From positions 372,001 to 436,000 of the forward strand of contig NZ_JAOEGC010000001.1 in assembly GCF_031801495.1 (NCBI RefSeq): a stretch of 64,000 bases of DNA. The letters run 5' to 3'. Position numbers and translations under genes: made by a program. Positions 50,742 through 59,726 of the stretch are shown here, in pieces. This DNA comes from Agrobacterium tumefaciens_K (GTDB taxonomy: Bacteria > Pseudomonadota > Alphaproteobacteria > Rhizobiales > Rhizobiaceae). The stretch's first letter is position 1; each line of letters opens with the position of its first letter. The notes below the pieces were generated by a model. That model did not search any database. It was not told where the DNA came from and saw only the letters and a list, made by a program, of their open reading frames with translations.

Positions 50742-51653
50742 TCAGTTTCCCCTCTCGCGGCTGTTGAGGCGTTGGGCGAGGTAGTCGCCGACGGTATTGA
50801 GGGCATACACTGTGAGCACGATCGCCATCGTTGGCCCGACGATCAACACCGGGAAGCGACTGAGCAGGTCAGTCGAACTGGCGATCATGCCGCCCCAGCT
50901 CGGCGCCGGCGCCGGAATGCCATAGCCGAGAAAGCTCAACGATCCCTCGGTGATGATCAGGCCGGCCATCAGCGTCGGCATCACGGCCGTCAGCGCCGGC
51001 ACGAGGTTCGGCAGGATCTCCTGCGTCATGATGCGGGCGTCCGTGGCGCCCATGGCGCGGGCAGCCAGCACATAGTCGCGGTTGTTCTGCGAGATCACGC
51101 CGGCCTTTGCCACGCGGGCGTATGTGCCGATGTCGAGGATACCCAGAATGAGGATTATGGCGCCGACAGACGTGCCGGTGGCGGTGACAAAGGCAAGAAC
51201 CACCAACACCGAGGGGAGGGCCGACATGGTGTTGGCATAGAGATCGACTATACGCTCGAGCACGCCCCGGTAGTAGCCGGCCAGCATGCCGAGCAGCAGG
51301 CCGACGGACACCGAAAGACAGGTGGCGACGCCGACGATCATCAGCGACGCGCGAGCACCATAGAGTACGCGTGACAGGATGCTGCGGCCAATGTCATCGG
51401 TGCCGAAGAGGCCGTTTAACGTCAGATCAGGCAGCTGCGAGAAATCGCCATACGGGAATTTCGGGCTGGCGAGACCGGGGATGAAGTCCACGAACAGGGC
51501 GATCAGCACGAGAAAGACCAGGAAAGCCGCGGCAAGCATTTCGAAGACGGTGCCGCCGGGCAGTTTGAGCCTGCTGGTGGCCGGCATTGCGGCGCGGGCG
51601 ATGCCGGCCAGCGTGGCGGCTTCGCTTGCAGGGGATTGGGGCGTAGCAGTCAT
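50742..51653 (-). CDS. ABC importer permease (DppC class)
   Basis: The 303-residue protein has about six membrane helices, an N-terminal cytoplasmic lead, the family motif GTDDIGRSILSRVLYGARASL, the EAA loop (YVLAARAMGATDARIMTQEILPN in its usual place) and an ending typical of DppC (NTVGDYLAQRLNSRERGN). It pairs with the DppB-type permease to form the pore. It overlaps the upstream permease by 4 bases (ATGA). Confidence 0.93.
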   Translation of the reverse strand: MTATPQSPASEAATLAGIARAAMPATSRLKLPGGTVFEMLAAAFLVFLVLIALFVDFIPGLASPKFPYGDFSQLPDLTLNGLFGTDDIGRSILSRVLYGARASLMIVGVATCLSVSVGLLLGMLAGYYRGVLERIVDLYANTMSALPSVLVVLAFVTATGTSVGAIILILGILDIGTYARVAKAGVISQNNRDYVLAARAMGATDARIMTQEILPNLVPALTAVMPTLMAGLIITEGSLSFLGYGIPAPAPSWGGMIASSTDLLSRFPVLIVGPTMAIVLTVYALNTVGDYLAQRLNSRERGN

Positions 51654-52612
51654 GATACGGTGACCCTCGGATCGATGATGGCATAGCCGATATCGACGAG
51701 CATGAAGACGATGACGAAGATGACGACGGTCAGCGACAGGATCGCCTGGACGAGTGGGATGTCATGGCTCTTGACGGCCGTCAGCACGGTCCAGCCGATG
51801 CCGGGCACCGCGAAGTAGCTTTCGACGACGAAGGAACCGGCCAGCATGTAGGTAAGCGACAGACCCATGACGGTGAGGATCTGCGGCATCGCCGGGCGAA
51901 GCACGTGGCGGAACATGATGTAGCCGAGCGACAGGCCGCGAGCGCGCGCCACCTGCACGAAATCTTCCTGCAGCGTCGTGATCATCTCGTTTCGCGCGAC
52001 GCGATAGAGATATGCGGTCTGGTGCAAGCTGAGACAGATGACCGGCAGCGCCACGTACCATAGATTGGCCAGCGGATCGTCGCTGAAGTTGGCCCAGCCC
52101 GTGGCAGGCAGCCAGCGCAGTACGATTGCAAAGACGTAGGACAAAAGTACGACGATCACGAAGGTCGGCACGGCGAGCAGGATCGAGGATATCGAGCGCA
52201 GGATGCGATCCAAGAGTTTGCCGGGATGGCTTGCCGTATACATCGCCGCCGGAATTCCAATCAGTGACAGGGTCATCGCCACGAAGGCGATCTCGAAGGT
52301 CACTGCGGCGCGATCGAACACCACGCTGATGACCGGCTGCTGACTGAAGAGGGTCTGTCCAAGGTCGCCGCGCAGCAAATTGGCGAGCCAGATCAGGTAG
52401 CGTTCCCACAAAGGCAGATCATAGCCGTAGGCACTGTTGAGTGCGGCGATCTGTTCGGGGGTAGCGTTATCACCCAGGATCAGCTGCGCGGCGGAGCCTG
52501 GCGCCAGGCTGGAGAGAGCCGTAGCGCCGAAGGTGACTAAAATGAAGACAGGGATCCCCGCCAGGATTCGTGTCGAGATGGCCTTCGCATAAGGCTTCAA
52601 CCCGGTCATCAA
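51650..52612 (-). CDS. ABC importer permease (DppB class)
   Basis: The 320-residue protein has six predicted membrane helices, the N-terminal DppB pattern (ISTRILAGIPVFILVTFGA), the LNSAYGYDLPLWERYLIWL stretch, and the EAA loop (LQEDFVQVARARGLSLGYI). A 106-base gap with a small hairpin (about 52653-52675) separates it from the upstream lyase gene. Met2 is an alternative start. Confidence 0.93.
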   Translation of the reverse strand: MMTGLKPYAKAISTRILAGIPVFILVTFGATALSSLAPGSAAQLILGDNATPEQIAALNSAYGYDLPLWERYLIWLANLLRGDLGQTLFSQQPVISVVFDRAAVTFEIAFVAMTLSLIGIPAAMYTASHPGKLLDRILRSISSILLAVPTFVIVVLLSYVFAIVLRWLPATGWANFSDDPLANLWYVALPVICLSLHQTAYLYRVARNEMITTLQEDFVQVARARGLSLGYIMFRHVLRPAMPQILTVMGLSLTYMLAGSFVVESYFAVPGIGWTVLTAVKSHDIPLVQAILSLTVVIFVIVFMLVDIGYAIIDPRVTVS

Positions 52613-52718
52613 GCGCCAAACTCCTTCTTCCGTATGCGTTGATCGATCATGGAGCGCCGGCGGCTATCGCCAGCGCTTTTGTGTGCCCGTAGCCTTAAGA
52701 GCCGCGGGCTGATCGGTG

Positions 52719-53651
52719 TCAGATCTTCTTCCATTCGTCTTCAGCGGCCATCCAGCCGATGTCGCGCTCCAGCAGTTCACGCTGCTCGGCCTTGCTCAGG
52801 CCGCCCATCGTATGCTCGTCGGAATAGCGCGTGCTCTGCTCCTTGAAGACGCGATGGCCGAAGTCCATCATGCCCCACATCGAACCCTTTTCGAGGTAAT
52901 GCATGGTGACGAGGTTGAAGCCGAGGGCCGCGATGTCTTCGAGTTCGACGAAGGCCTTGCCGTCCTGCGTGGCGACATCGCCGAACATCTTCCAACCCGG
53001 GAGGACCTTGGCCACCCTCTGGCATTCCTCAAGCGTACGAAGGCCATGCACGTAGGTCATCTCGCAGCCAAGTTCTGCGGCGCGCAGGCAGCGCTCAATG
53101 GCGTCGTCTAGGCCGAGTTCCAGCTTGGATTCTGTACGAGCGATGACCACGCAGTCGGTGCCTTCGCAGGCATCGAGGGCCGCCTTGAGTTTGGCCAGCC
53201 ACAGTTCTTTCGAAATTACGGGGTGCTCGATGTTGCCGTCCAGCTTACCGGCAAGCGTCGCTGCTTCCATGGCGCGGCCGAAGCGGGCATAGCCGCGCTC
53301 GTTGGGCGTGTCTTCGAGGAGGATGGCGGCGGCGCCGGCCTTGGCGAGACGTCGGCACGTACGATAGGCCTGCGCCACGTCGCCGAAACAATCGTCGGCG
53401 TCGATGATGAGGGGCAGCGGCGAGTAGTCCGAGATTCGGTCAGTCGCCCAGATAAGCTCTTCCTGGTTGTGAAGGCCCATATCAGGAACGCCTGACATGC
53501 TGAAGCCGAGCGACGCGCCTGAGAGCAGGATCGCCTTGAACCCCGCCATCTCGGCCGCCTTGGCGGAATAGCAGTCCCAGACGCAGGGCGTGAAGACCTG
53601 CCCGGCCGACATGAGGTTGCGGAAGGTGGTTCTGGGCCTTTTGTCAAACAT
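52719..53651 (-). CDS. PEP mutase/isocitrate lyase-superfamily enzyme without the lyase cysteine
   Basis: The 310-residue protein is an ICL/PEPM-type barrel: FTPCVWDCYSAKAAEMAGFK, the substrate strand LLSGASLGFS, the metal loop DADDCFGD (usually DxDxGYG) and AAILLED. The next segment reads TPNERGYARFG where isocitrate and methylisocitrate lyases have KRCGH, so the catalytic Cys is missing. This points to a C-C or P-C bond enzyme other than isocitrate lyase, such as an oxaloacetate decarboxylase or acylphosphonate-type member (inference). Later motifs are VVIARTESKLELGLDDAIE and AAELGCEMTYVHGL. It lies between the binding protein and permease genes of the operon. Confidence 0.85.
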   Translation of the reverse strand: MFDKRPRTTFRNLMSAGQVFTPCVWDCYSAKAAEMAGFKAILLSGASLGFSMSGVPDMGLHNQEELIWATDRISDYSPLPLIIDADDCFGDVAQAYRTCRRLAKAGAAAILLEDTPNERGYARFGRAMEAATLAGKLDGNIEHPVISKELWLAKLKAALDACEGTDCVVIARTESKLELGLDDAIERCLRAAELGCEMTYVHGLRTLEECQRVAKVLPGWKMFGDVATQDGKAFVELEDIAALGFNLVTMHYLEKGSMWGMMDFGHRVFKEQSTRYSDEHTMGGLSKAEQRELLERDIGWMAAEDEWKKI

Positions 53652-53767
53652 TGAATGTCACCATCGACGAGGTTGTGGGGGGCGGCCGGGACCGCTCGGT
53701 GTTTCCGGCCGCAGGTTACGGCCGACGAGGGAGGGTGGCCCCGCTCTCTGGCAGGACCAAGCGGTGT

Positions 53768-55372
53768 TTACTTCGTCGTGCAGGCGTCCTTGCAGACGAA
53801 CAGGAACTGTTTCTGCAGGATCCCGCCGTTGGACGGCACGATGCCACCGGTATTGTTGCGGATAAGCAGATTGCGAGATTCCGAGCCGAAGATGTAGAGG
53901 GGCAGGTCCTGGACGACCAGCTTCTGAACATCGGCATAGGCCTTCTTCACAGCCTCTGGATCCATGGTCGCATTGGCGGCGGCAAGCGCCCTGTCCATGT
54001 CCGGGCTGTTGTACTTGCCCCAGTTGTCGTTGCCCTTGGAGCTCAGGAGGTTGCTGATGATCGGCTCGGCGCCGTTTGCCACCAGCACGCCACCATCGAT
54101 GCAGAGATCGAAGTTGCCCTGCACCTTGCAGGTGGGCGATAGCATCGCCTGGTCTACGAGTTGGAGATCGACCTTGACGTTTTCGTAGGCGCTCAAGCTC
54201 TGCTGGAGATAGGAGCCCATGCGCTTAAGGTCGGAGTTCGAATAGGTGACGATCTTGATGTCGAACGGCTTGCCGTCCTTGGCGAGCGCATCGAACAGCT
54301 CCTGAGCGTGCTCCGGATTGTATTCCGGCAGCTTGTAGGTGGCATCGTAATAGGGTGAATCAGCCGTGAAATAGTTCGTCGGCATCACGTAGCCGTCGAT
54401 CTGCGTGTAAGCCTTCATCAGCCGTGGGCGTTGCAGCGCTTCATAAAAGGCTTCGCGGGCGCGATGGTCGGTGAAAACGCCCCTTGCTTGGTTGAAATAG
54501 GCCCGGTAGAGCCCGGACAGCGGAATCTCGTGTGTGGTAACGCCTTCGGCCGTCGCGTTCGAACCGAACTGATACATGTAGCCCGCCATCATCGTGGCGC
54601 CACCCTGTACGACTGTCGAAATACGGCTGTTGGTCTCCGGAATGACGACGAACTTGAGCGTGTCGAGATAGGGGCGCGGCTGGTCCCAGTAGCCGGGATT
54701 GCGCTTCAGGGTCATCGACACGCCCTGGTTCCAGTTTTCAAGCACGAAGGCGCCGGCGCCGACCGGCTTGATATCCGTCTTCTTTTCGGCTGCCTTCAGT
54801 GCGGCGGGCGAGGCGATGAAGGGCGAAAGGTTTGCCAGCGTCGAGCCGAAATTGCGGTCCGGCGTGGCGAGCGTGATCTCGATCGTTAGAGGATCGACGA
54901 TCTTGATGCTCTTGTTCCAGCCGGACACGAAAACCTGGGCCGGAGAAAGCGTGGCGGGGTCGGCGACGCGATCCCAGTTGAATTTGACGGCTTCCGCATC
55001 ATAAGCGGCGCCATCCGTGAACTTGACGTTGGGGCGCAGCTTCAGGGTCCATACCTTGGCGTCCGAGCTTGTCAGGCTTTCCGCCATGCCGCCCTGCACC
55101 ACACCCTTGACGTCGACGTAGACGATGAAGCCGTAGATCGCATCGAGCATGTCCATGGGACCGCCCGGGAAGGTGGAATTGGTGATTGCCGGATCCCAGC
55201 TCTTGATGTCGGATCCGTTGATGATGGTGATTTCGCCGCCCTTCACGGGCTGCTCCTCGGCCACCGCCTGAGTTGAGCTCAATGCCGACCCGCACAGCAT
55301 CGCCAGGGCGAGCGCCGCGGCGCGAACCGTCTTCGGGCTATGTGTCCTTACGGTGAAAAATCTGTCAGTCAT
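53768..55372 (-). CDS. ABC importer solute-binding protein (family 5, DppA/OppA type)
   Basis: The 534-residue protein starts at ATG 55372 after GGAG and has a signal peptide (VRAAALALAMLCGSALSSTQ, cleavage near AVAEE). The mature part shows the family motifs: DIKSWDPAITNSTFPGG, GMAESLTSSDAKVWTLKLRP, KFTDGAAYDAEAVKFNWDR and GAGAFVLENWN. It captures the substrate in the periplasm for the permease/ATPase set encoded downstream. Family 5 proteins bind peptides, opines, nickel chelates and amino-acid-like compounds. The C-terminus contains CKVQGNFDLCIDGGV with two Cys. Its ligand probably is a hydantoin- or ureido-type compound if the operon model is correct (inference). Confidence 0.92.
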   Translation of the reverse strand: MTDRFFTVRTHSPKTVRAAALALAMLCGSALSSTQAVAEEQPVKGGEITIINGSDIKSWDPAITNSTFPGGPMDMLDAIYGFIVYVDVKGVVQGGMAESLTSSDAKVWTLKLRPNVKFTDGAAYDAEAVKFNWDRVADPATLSPAQVFVSGWNKSIKIVDPLTIEITLATPDRNFGSTLANLSPFIASPAALKAAEKKTDIKPVGAGAFVLENWNQGVSMTLKRNPGYWDQPRPYLDTLKFVVIPETNSRISTVVQGGATMMAGYMYQFGSNATAEGVTTHEIPLSGLYRAYFNQARGVFTDHRAREAFYEALQRPRLMKAYTQIDGYVMPTNYFTADSPYYDATYKLPEYNPEHAQELFDALAKDGKPFDIKIVTYSNSDLKRMGSYLQQSLSAYENVKVDLQLVDQAMLSPTCKVQGNFDLCIDGGVLVANGAEPIISNLLSSKGNDNWGKYNSPDMDRALAAANATMDPEAVKKAYADVQKLVVQDLPLYIFGSESRNLLIRNNTGGIVPSNGGILQKQFLFVCKDACTTK

Positions 55373-55489
55373 GAAAATTTCTCCAGTTTTTGCCGCTGCC
55401 TTTGTCAGTCGGCGATCCCCTTTTTTTGTCCGGGCCGAGACTTTCGCCACGACCAGACTGCGCTTCCGCCGGTCTCCCTAGGAAAGATC

Positions 55490-56053
55490 TCACTTTTTCC
55501 AGCGGCGAACGTTCGGATGGTCGATATCGAAGAGATCGAGCGCGCGTCCAACGGTCTGGTTGATTAGGTCGTCTATCGTCTTGGGGTGCGTATAGAAGCC
55601 CGGCACCGGCGGCATGATAATGGCGCCGTTCCGCGTCGTCTGATCCATCAGCGCGATATGGCCGGCATGCAGCGGAGTTTCCCTCACCATGAGCACGACG
55701 CGACGGCGCTCCTTCAGGCAGACATCGGCCGCGCGCGTGATGAGATCGTTGCTGTAGCAATTGGCAATGCCGCTCAGCGTCTTGACGGAACAGGGCGCCA
55801 CCAGCATCCCGTCGCATTTGAACGAACCCGAGGCGATGGATGCACCGATGTCCTTGTGGCTGTGATAAACATCGGCAAGTCCGCGGATCTCGTCGGCATC
55901 GTAGCCTACGTCTTCCTCGACCGCTGTGCGCAGGCCCGCAGGCGACATGACGAGGTGCGTCTCGAAGCCTCCCACCTCGCGCAGCATCTCGAGCGCGCGA
56001 ATACCATAGCAGGTGCCGGACGCGCCGGTTATGGCGACGATCAGTCTGCGCAT
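55490..56053 (-). CDS. UbiX-type flavin prenyltransferase
   Basis: The 187-residue protein shows the UbiX pattern: RLIVAITGASGTCYGIRALE (FMN loop), VAPCSVKTLSGIANCYSNDL and the end LKERRRVVLMVRETPLHAGH. UbiX makes prenylated FMN from FMN and dimethylallyl phosphate, the cofactor of UbiD-type decarboxylases. The start at 56053 (MRRLIV) fits the family; an earlier in-frame Met adds an unrelated lead. It lies 55 bases after the UbiD-type gene, so it likely supplies its cofactor locally. Confidence 0.92.
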   Translation of the reverse strand: MRRLIVAITGASGTCYGIRALEMLREVGGFETHLVMSPAGLRTAVEEDVGYDADEIRGLADVYHSHKDIGASIASGSFKCDGMLVAPCSVKTLSGIANCYSNDLITRAADVCLKERRRVVLMVRETPLHAGHIALMDQTTRNGAIIMPPVPGFYTHPKTIDDLINQTVGRALDLFDIDHPNVRRWKK

Positions 56054-56108
56054 GAGAGAGCTCGAAACATCCGGGCGAGCGATGCGACCGCGGGAGTGAG
56101 GCAATCGA

Positions 56109-57539
56109 TCAAAATGACACTCCAGGCACGATTTCGGCAAGCAGCTCCCGCATGCGATCGTAGGAGGCGGCTGGCGGCTGGGCCTTGTCATAGCCCTCTT
56201 TTCGATCGCCCGGCTTTCGGGTCGCATCGTATCCGATCTTGGTAACGACGAAGCCGTCTTCCTGTGGCTCCGAACGATCAGCGGGCATGCCGTCGATGAT
56301 CAGAATATCTCGTTCCGCGCGCATGCGTGTGGACTTCGCCAATTCGACAGAGGCGATATCCCAGGGATCGACATCGGCATCGACTATCGTGACGTTCTTG
56401 ATGATGCTGACGGCGCCCCAGCAGACCGCCATGGCGCGTCGGGCCTGGCCCGGTCTCGGATTGTTGATCTGCACCACGACATTGTTGCGCCCGCAGCCGG
56501 AAGCGGTGACCGCGACTTCGCCGACATTGAGGATGGCGCGCGCAAGCTGCGCTTTCAGGCTCGCGGCGATTGGCACGGCACCGAGATAGATATGCTCGGC
56601 ATGATAGCCGGGCTCGATGACCTGGAACATTGCATCGGATCTGGATGTCATCGTGTGGAAGGTCGCCAGAACGCCGCTGCCATAGTCCTCGTACATGCCG
56701 TGATATTCGGAGACGAGCCCCTCGACGATCGGCTTGTCGGCATGAATATGGCCCTCAAGGACGATCTCCGCTTCCGCCGGTACGAGAATGTCGCTTTTCA
56801 GGCAGCGGGCCATGCGGACCGGCTCCTTGAAGAGTGCGCCTGCGCAATGCATTTCGTCGTCGCCGAGGCCAAGGTAAAGGCAGGCGGTCAGCTGGATGAT
56901 GGGATGGGCTCCAAGCACGACGGCAAAGGGCAGCGGCTTTCCGCTTTCGGCCGCCTTGCGTGCCATGATCGCCAGATGATGATTGGGCGCTATGCCGATT
57001 AGAGCCTCGTTGGGGCCTAGAACCTTCAGGCGCGCGTAAGACGCATTGCCGAGGCCCGTTTCCGGATCGCGGGCGATCATCAGGCCGGCGCTGATATAGG
57101 GGCCGGTTTCCTTGTCGAAAAAGGTCGGGACCGGCAGGCGCAGCAGGACGTCGTTGTCGAAAACCTCTTCCTGCACCGGTGCCTCGTCGACCACGATAGG
57201 TGCTATCGGCTTGCGGATCGACTCGATCAGGGCCGATTGGATGTTTTCCCGTGGCACGTTCATCGCCATGGCGATGCGGTCGAGATCGGAAAGCATGTTT
57301 CCGAAGACTGGCAAGTCGTAGCCCTTGATACGGTTCGCCCGAACCGCAAAAGTTTCATGCGTGAGCGACAGCAGGGCCGAAAGATCGTAGACTGGATCGA
57401 TTTCCTGATCGACGGTCAGCAGCTTGCCTTGGCCGGCAAGCTTTGCAAGCAGCGAACGGCAGGACTGGTCGGTCTCAACAGAAATCGAAGCGGATCCAGA
57501 CGCGGTTCGTTCGGCCAAGGGTGGGATCTCGCAGGTCAA
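56109..57539 (-). CDS. UbiD-type prFMN-dependent decarboxylase
   Basis: The 476-residue protein has the UbiD signatures: HETFAVRANRIKGYDLPVFG, the PAPTFF-like LPVPTFFDKETGPYIS, the metal region and the catalytic stretch VEGLVSEYHGMYEDYG, where both conserved Glu of the E-x5-E motif are kept. The PFGE segment is replaced by LVSE, so it is not the UbiQ-pathway enzyme. Family members decarboxylate (or carboxylate) aromatic or alpha,beta-unsaturated acids. It starts at TTG 57539, behind a GGAG seven bases upstream. It is the first gene of a leftward operon that also contains an MIO lyase, whose product class (unsaturated acids) is a known UbiD substrate type (inference for this pathway). Confidence 0.9.
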   Translation of the reverse strand: MTCEIPPLAERTASGSASISVETDQSCRSLLAKLAGQGKLLTVDQEIDPVYDLSALLSLTHETFAVRANRIKGYDLPVFGNMLSDLDRIAMAMNVPRENIQSALIESIRKPIAPIVVDEAPVQEEVFDNDVLLRLPVPTFFDKETGPYISAGLMIARDPETGLGNASYARLKVLGPNEALIGIAPNHHLAIMARKAAESGKPLPFAVVLGAHPIIQLTACLYLGLGDDEMHCAGALFKEPVRMARCLKSDILVPAEAEIVLEGHIHADKPIVEGLVSEYHGMYEDYGSGVLATFHTMTSRSDAMFQVIEPGYHAEHIYLGAVPIAASLKAQLARAILNVGEVAVTASGCGRNNVVVQINNPRPGQARRAMAVCWGAVSIIKNVTIVDADVDPWDIASVELAKSTRMRAERDILIIDGMPADRSEPQEDGFVVTKIGYDATRKPGDRKEGYDKAQPPAASYDRMRELLAEIVPGVSF

Positions 57540-57761
57540 TCAAAGCTCCATAACAACTGTGTGCAGGTGATGGGATCATGGCGATAACTTTCCATCTTGT
57601 ACACGCGCATAAAATCCAACTAGCACATCGGAAATTTTGAAATCATTTACCATTGATTGTATTGTGCGATAAATTTTAATCTCATAAAGTGCATAACTAG
57701 CCGTTCGTTAGATCGGTGAGATATGAAGAAAACGCAATTTTTTCAATTGGTAAGATGGTAT
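57540..57761. promoter_or_regulatory. Promoter region of the UbiD operon
   Basis: This 222-base AT-rich region precedes the operon's first gene. On the leftward strand, TTATCGCACAATACAATCAA and ATTTATCGCAC-type T-N11-A patterns could be LysR sites, but no unambiguous -35/-10 pair was identified. It separates the operon from a truncated NAD-binding gene whose stop is at 57762. Confidence 0.35.
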
Positions 57762-58049
57762 TCAGAGTTGCAAACCGGATTTCCGAGGGCGATGTTTGCT
57801 TAAAATAATGGCATCGCGGCAGCAACGAGCGCCTACGATGTGTTTGCCCAGGTGCACGATAGCGGAAACTCCTTGCGCGACGTCGGCCAGAGGCAAAGGG
57901 TCGAGAATATCGCCCATGACGCCTTCCACGCCCGCAGGGAACTTCTTGCCCGCCCGGAGCAGGACACGGCAAGCATAGCCGGCCTTTACCAATCGGGGCA
58001 GGAGTCGCTCGCCGACAAGCCCGGTGGCTCCGGTGATCAATACGGTCAT
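57762..58049 (-). pseudogene. Truncated NAD(P)-binding epimerase/reductase-type gene
   Basis: The 95-codon frame begins like an NmrA/epimerase-type Rossmann protein (TVLITGATGLVGERLLPRLV, then VMGDILDPLPLADVAQGVSA, IVHLGK) and then switches to an unrelated 20-residue tail at the frame end. A normal member is about 300 residues, so most of the fold is missing. It starts four bases after a MarR gene stop, suggesting a former MarR-controlled pair. The truncation point lies near the start of the UbiD operon's promoter region. Confidence 0.7.
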
Positions 58050-58053
58050 TGGT

Positions 58054-58461
58054 TCAATCCTTTCGCAACAGGGACTGCAGTCGTTCCGTGGCTGTTTGGA
58101 GGACACGGATGGTCGTGGCCACATCGGCCTCGTTGGTCCCGCCGAAGGCAGCATCGTGAATTGAAGAAAGGTCAGGGATCTGGCACCACAGCGCCTCGCC
58201 CGCAAGTGTCAGCCTCGGCAGACGTTGCCGCTGATCGCTGCCATCTGCAGTCTGCGCGACCAGATCCTTGCGGACAAGCGTGGTAACGATTCCGCTGAGG
58301 GTCGCGCGTTCAAGTTCAAGCGCGTGGCCAAGGTCTCGCTGGAAGGACGGGCCGTTGTTGGCGAGATACCAAAGGACATACCATTGCGTGGATCCGAGAT
58401 CGAATGGCCGCAAGCGCTCGTCCATGAGAGCCCGCCCGCGAAGTAGCACCGCTTCGTCCAT
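58054..58461 (-). CDS. MarR-family transcriptional regulator
   Basis: The 135-residue protein has the MarR winged-helix core: LGSTQWYVLWYLANNGPSF, LELERATLSGIVTTLVRKDL (recognition helix) and the wing DGSDQRQRLPRLTLAGEAL. It probably senses a small aromatic or oxidative signal; no ligand Cys is evident. It lies directly upstream of the truncated Rossmann gene, its former target perhaps. Confidence 0.88.
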   Translation of the reverse strand: MDEAVLLRGRALMDERLRPFDLGSTQWYVLWYLANNGPSFQRDLGHALELERATLSGIVTTLVRKDLVAQTADGSDQRQRLPRLTLAGEALWCQIPDLSSIHDAAFGGTNEADVATTIRVLQTATERLQSLLRKD

Positions 58462-58730
58462 GTACTCACAGTCAGATTTTGGGTGTCCGCATGAAAGAGC
58501 ATGGAGAAGCCTCGGGCATTTTGTTAGCTACCATACGATAATCGCAAGGTAGCGAACGAATATCTTACCACGATTGGGCTTTGCCGCTCACGACGAATTG
58601 GCCAAGGAGAAGGTCGGCGACAACTGTGACGTCTCGGAGGATGGCTCGCCACGTTCATCGCTTCCAATCATAAGCACGACAAATTCTTCTGAACCCATTT
58701 GGCAGCGGCGAACCACCCCGGTGCGCCACT
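58462..58730. other. Intergenic between MarR and LysR genes
   Basis: About 270 bases without a recognisable gene or hairpin. The MarR promoter is expected here; the LysR gene ends at 58731. Confidence 0.4.
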
Positions 58731-59630
58731 TCAGCGTGACCTGCCTATTTCCCGGATAAGGTCGATAAAGGCTCTCAGCGGTGATGGTATGTGACGGCTG
58801 CGAGGGTAATAGAGTGCTAAGCCCGCCATTGGCGGGCACCAATCGTCGAGGACGGTTACGAGTTGGCGGGACGCCAGAAATGGCCGTGCGAAATGGTCGG
58901 GTACATAGGCTATACCGCGCCCGTCCACCGCCGCCTGGACGAGAAGATCATTGTCATCGAGGGTGAGATTGCCCGGCACGTCAACTGCGATTTCGGCATC
59001 TCGTTTTGAGAACTCCCAGCGATAGCGTTTGCCGCTCGGCAGACGCTGGCGGATGCAGCAATGCGCATAAAGGTCGTCAGGTGTCTGCAGTACGGCTTTG
59101 CCGTCGAGATAGGACGGCGCCGCCACGGCGATAAAACGGACATCGCCTCCGAACTTCACTGCGATCATGTCTTTCGGGACTGCTTCCAGCAGACGGATGC
59201 CTGCGTCGAAACCCTGTTCCACGATATCGACAAGCCGGCCTTCCGATACAAGATCAAGCTCCACGTCGGGATAGAGATCCATAAAGCGCGGCACGACGTC
59301 TGCAAGGAGAATGCGGGCGCCGCTTTTGTTGGAATTGATACGCAGTGTGCCGCTGGGAGTGCCGCGTTCCTCCGAAAGCGTATCGATCGCCTGATCGAGA
59401 TCCTGCAGAACCGGGTCGAGTCGTGCGAGGAGGCGAGCGCCGGCCTGTGTCAGCGATACGCTGCGTGTCGTCCGATTGAAGAGGCGGACGTCCAGCTTTG
59501 CTTCCAGTCCAATGATCGCGTGACTGAGGGCTGAGCGCGAGACCCCCATGATGTCAGCCGCCCGACGGAAGCTCATGTGATTTGCGACCGCTGCAAAGGC
59601 CGCAAGGTCATTCAGGCTGGGGCGCGTCAT
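58731..59630 (-). CDS. LysR-family transcriptional regulator
   Basis: The 299-residue protein has a normal LysR layout: HTH in residues about 1-65 (LNDLAAFAAVANHMSFRRAA, GVSRSALSHAIIGLEAKLDV, RLFNRTTRSVSLT) and the effector domain with GTLRINSNKSGARILLADV and DAGIRLLEAVPKDMIAV. It is of the CrgA/AaeR-like type common next to SDR genes. The divergent SDR gene starts 96 bases away and is its likely target. Confidence 0.92.
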   Translation of the reverse strand: MTRPSLNDLAAFAAVANHMSFRRAADIMGVSRSALSHAIIGLEAKLDVRLFNRTTRSVSLTQAGARLLARLDPVLQDLDQAIDTLSEERGTPSGTLRINSNKSGARILLADVVPRFMDLYPDVELDLVSEGRLVDIVEQGFDAGIRLLEAVPKDMIAVKFGGDVRFIAVAAPSYLDGKAVLQTPDDLYAHCCIRQRLPSGKRYRWEFSKRDAEIAVDVPGNLTLDDNDLLVQAAVDGRGIAYVPDHFARPFLASRQLVTVLDDWCPPMAGLALYYPRSRHIPSPLRAFIDLIREIGRSR

Positions 59631-59726
59631 TCGTGAATTATCCTCACCACGCTATCTCACATTGCCAATCTTATATCACCAATATTTCAGCTCTACATCC
59701 GGAGACGAACAAACGAGGAAAATTAC

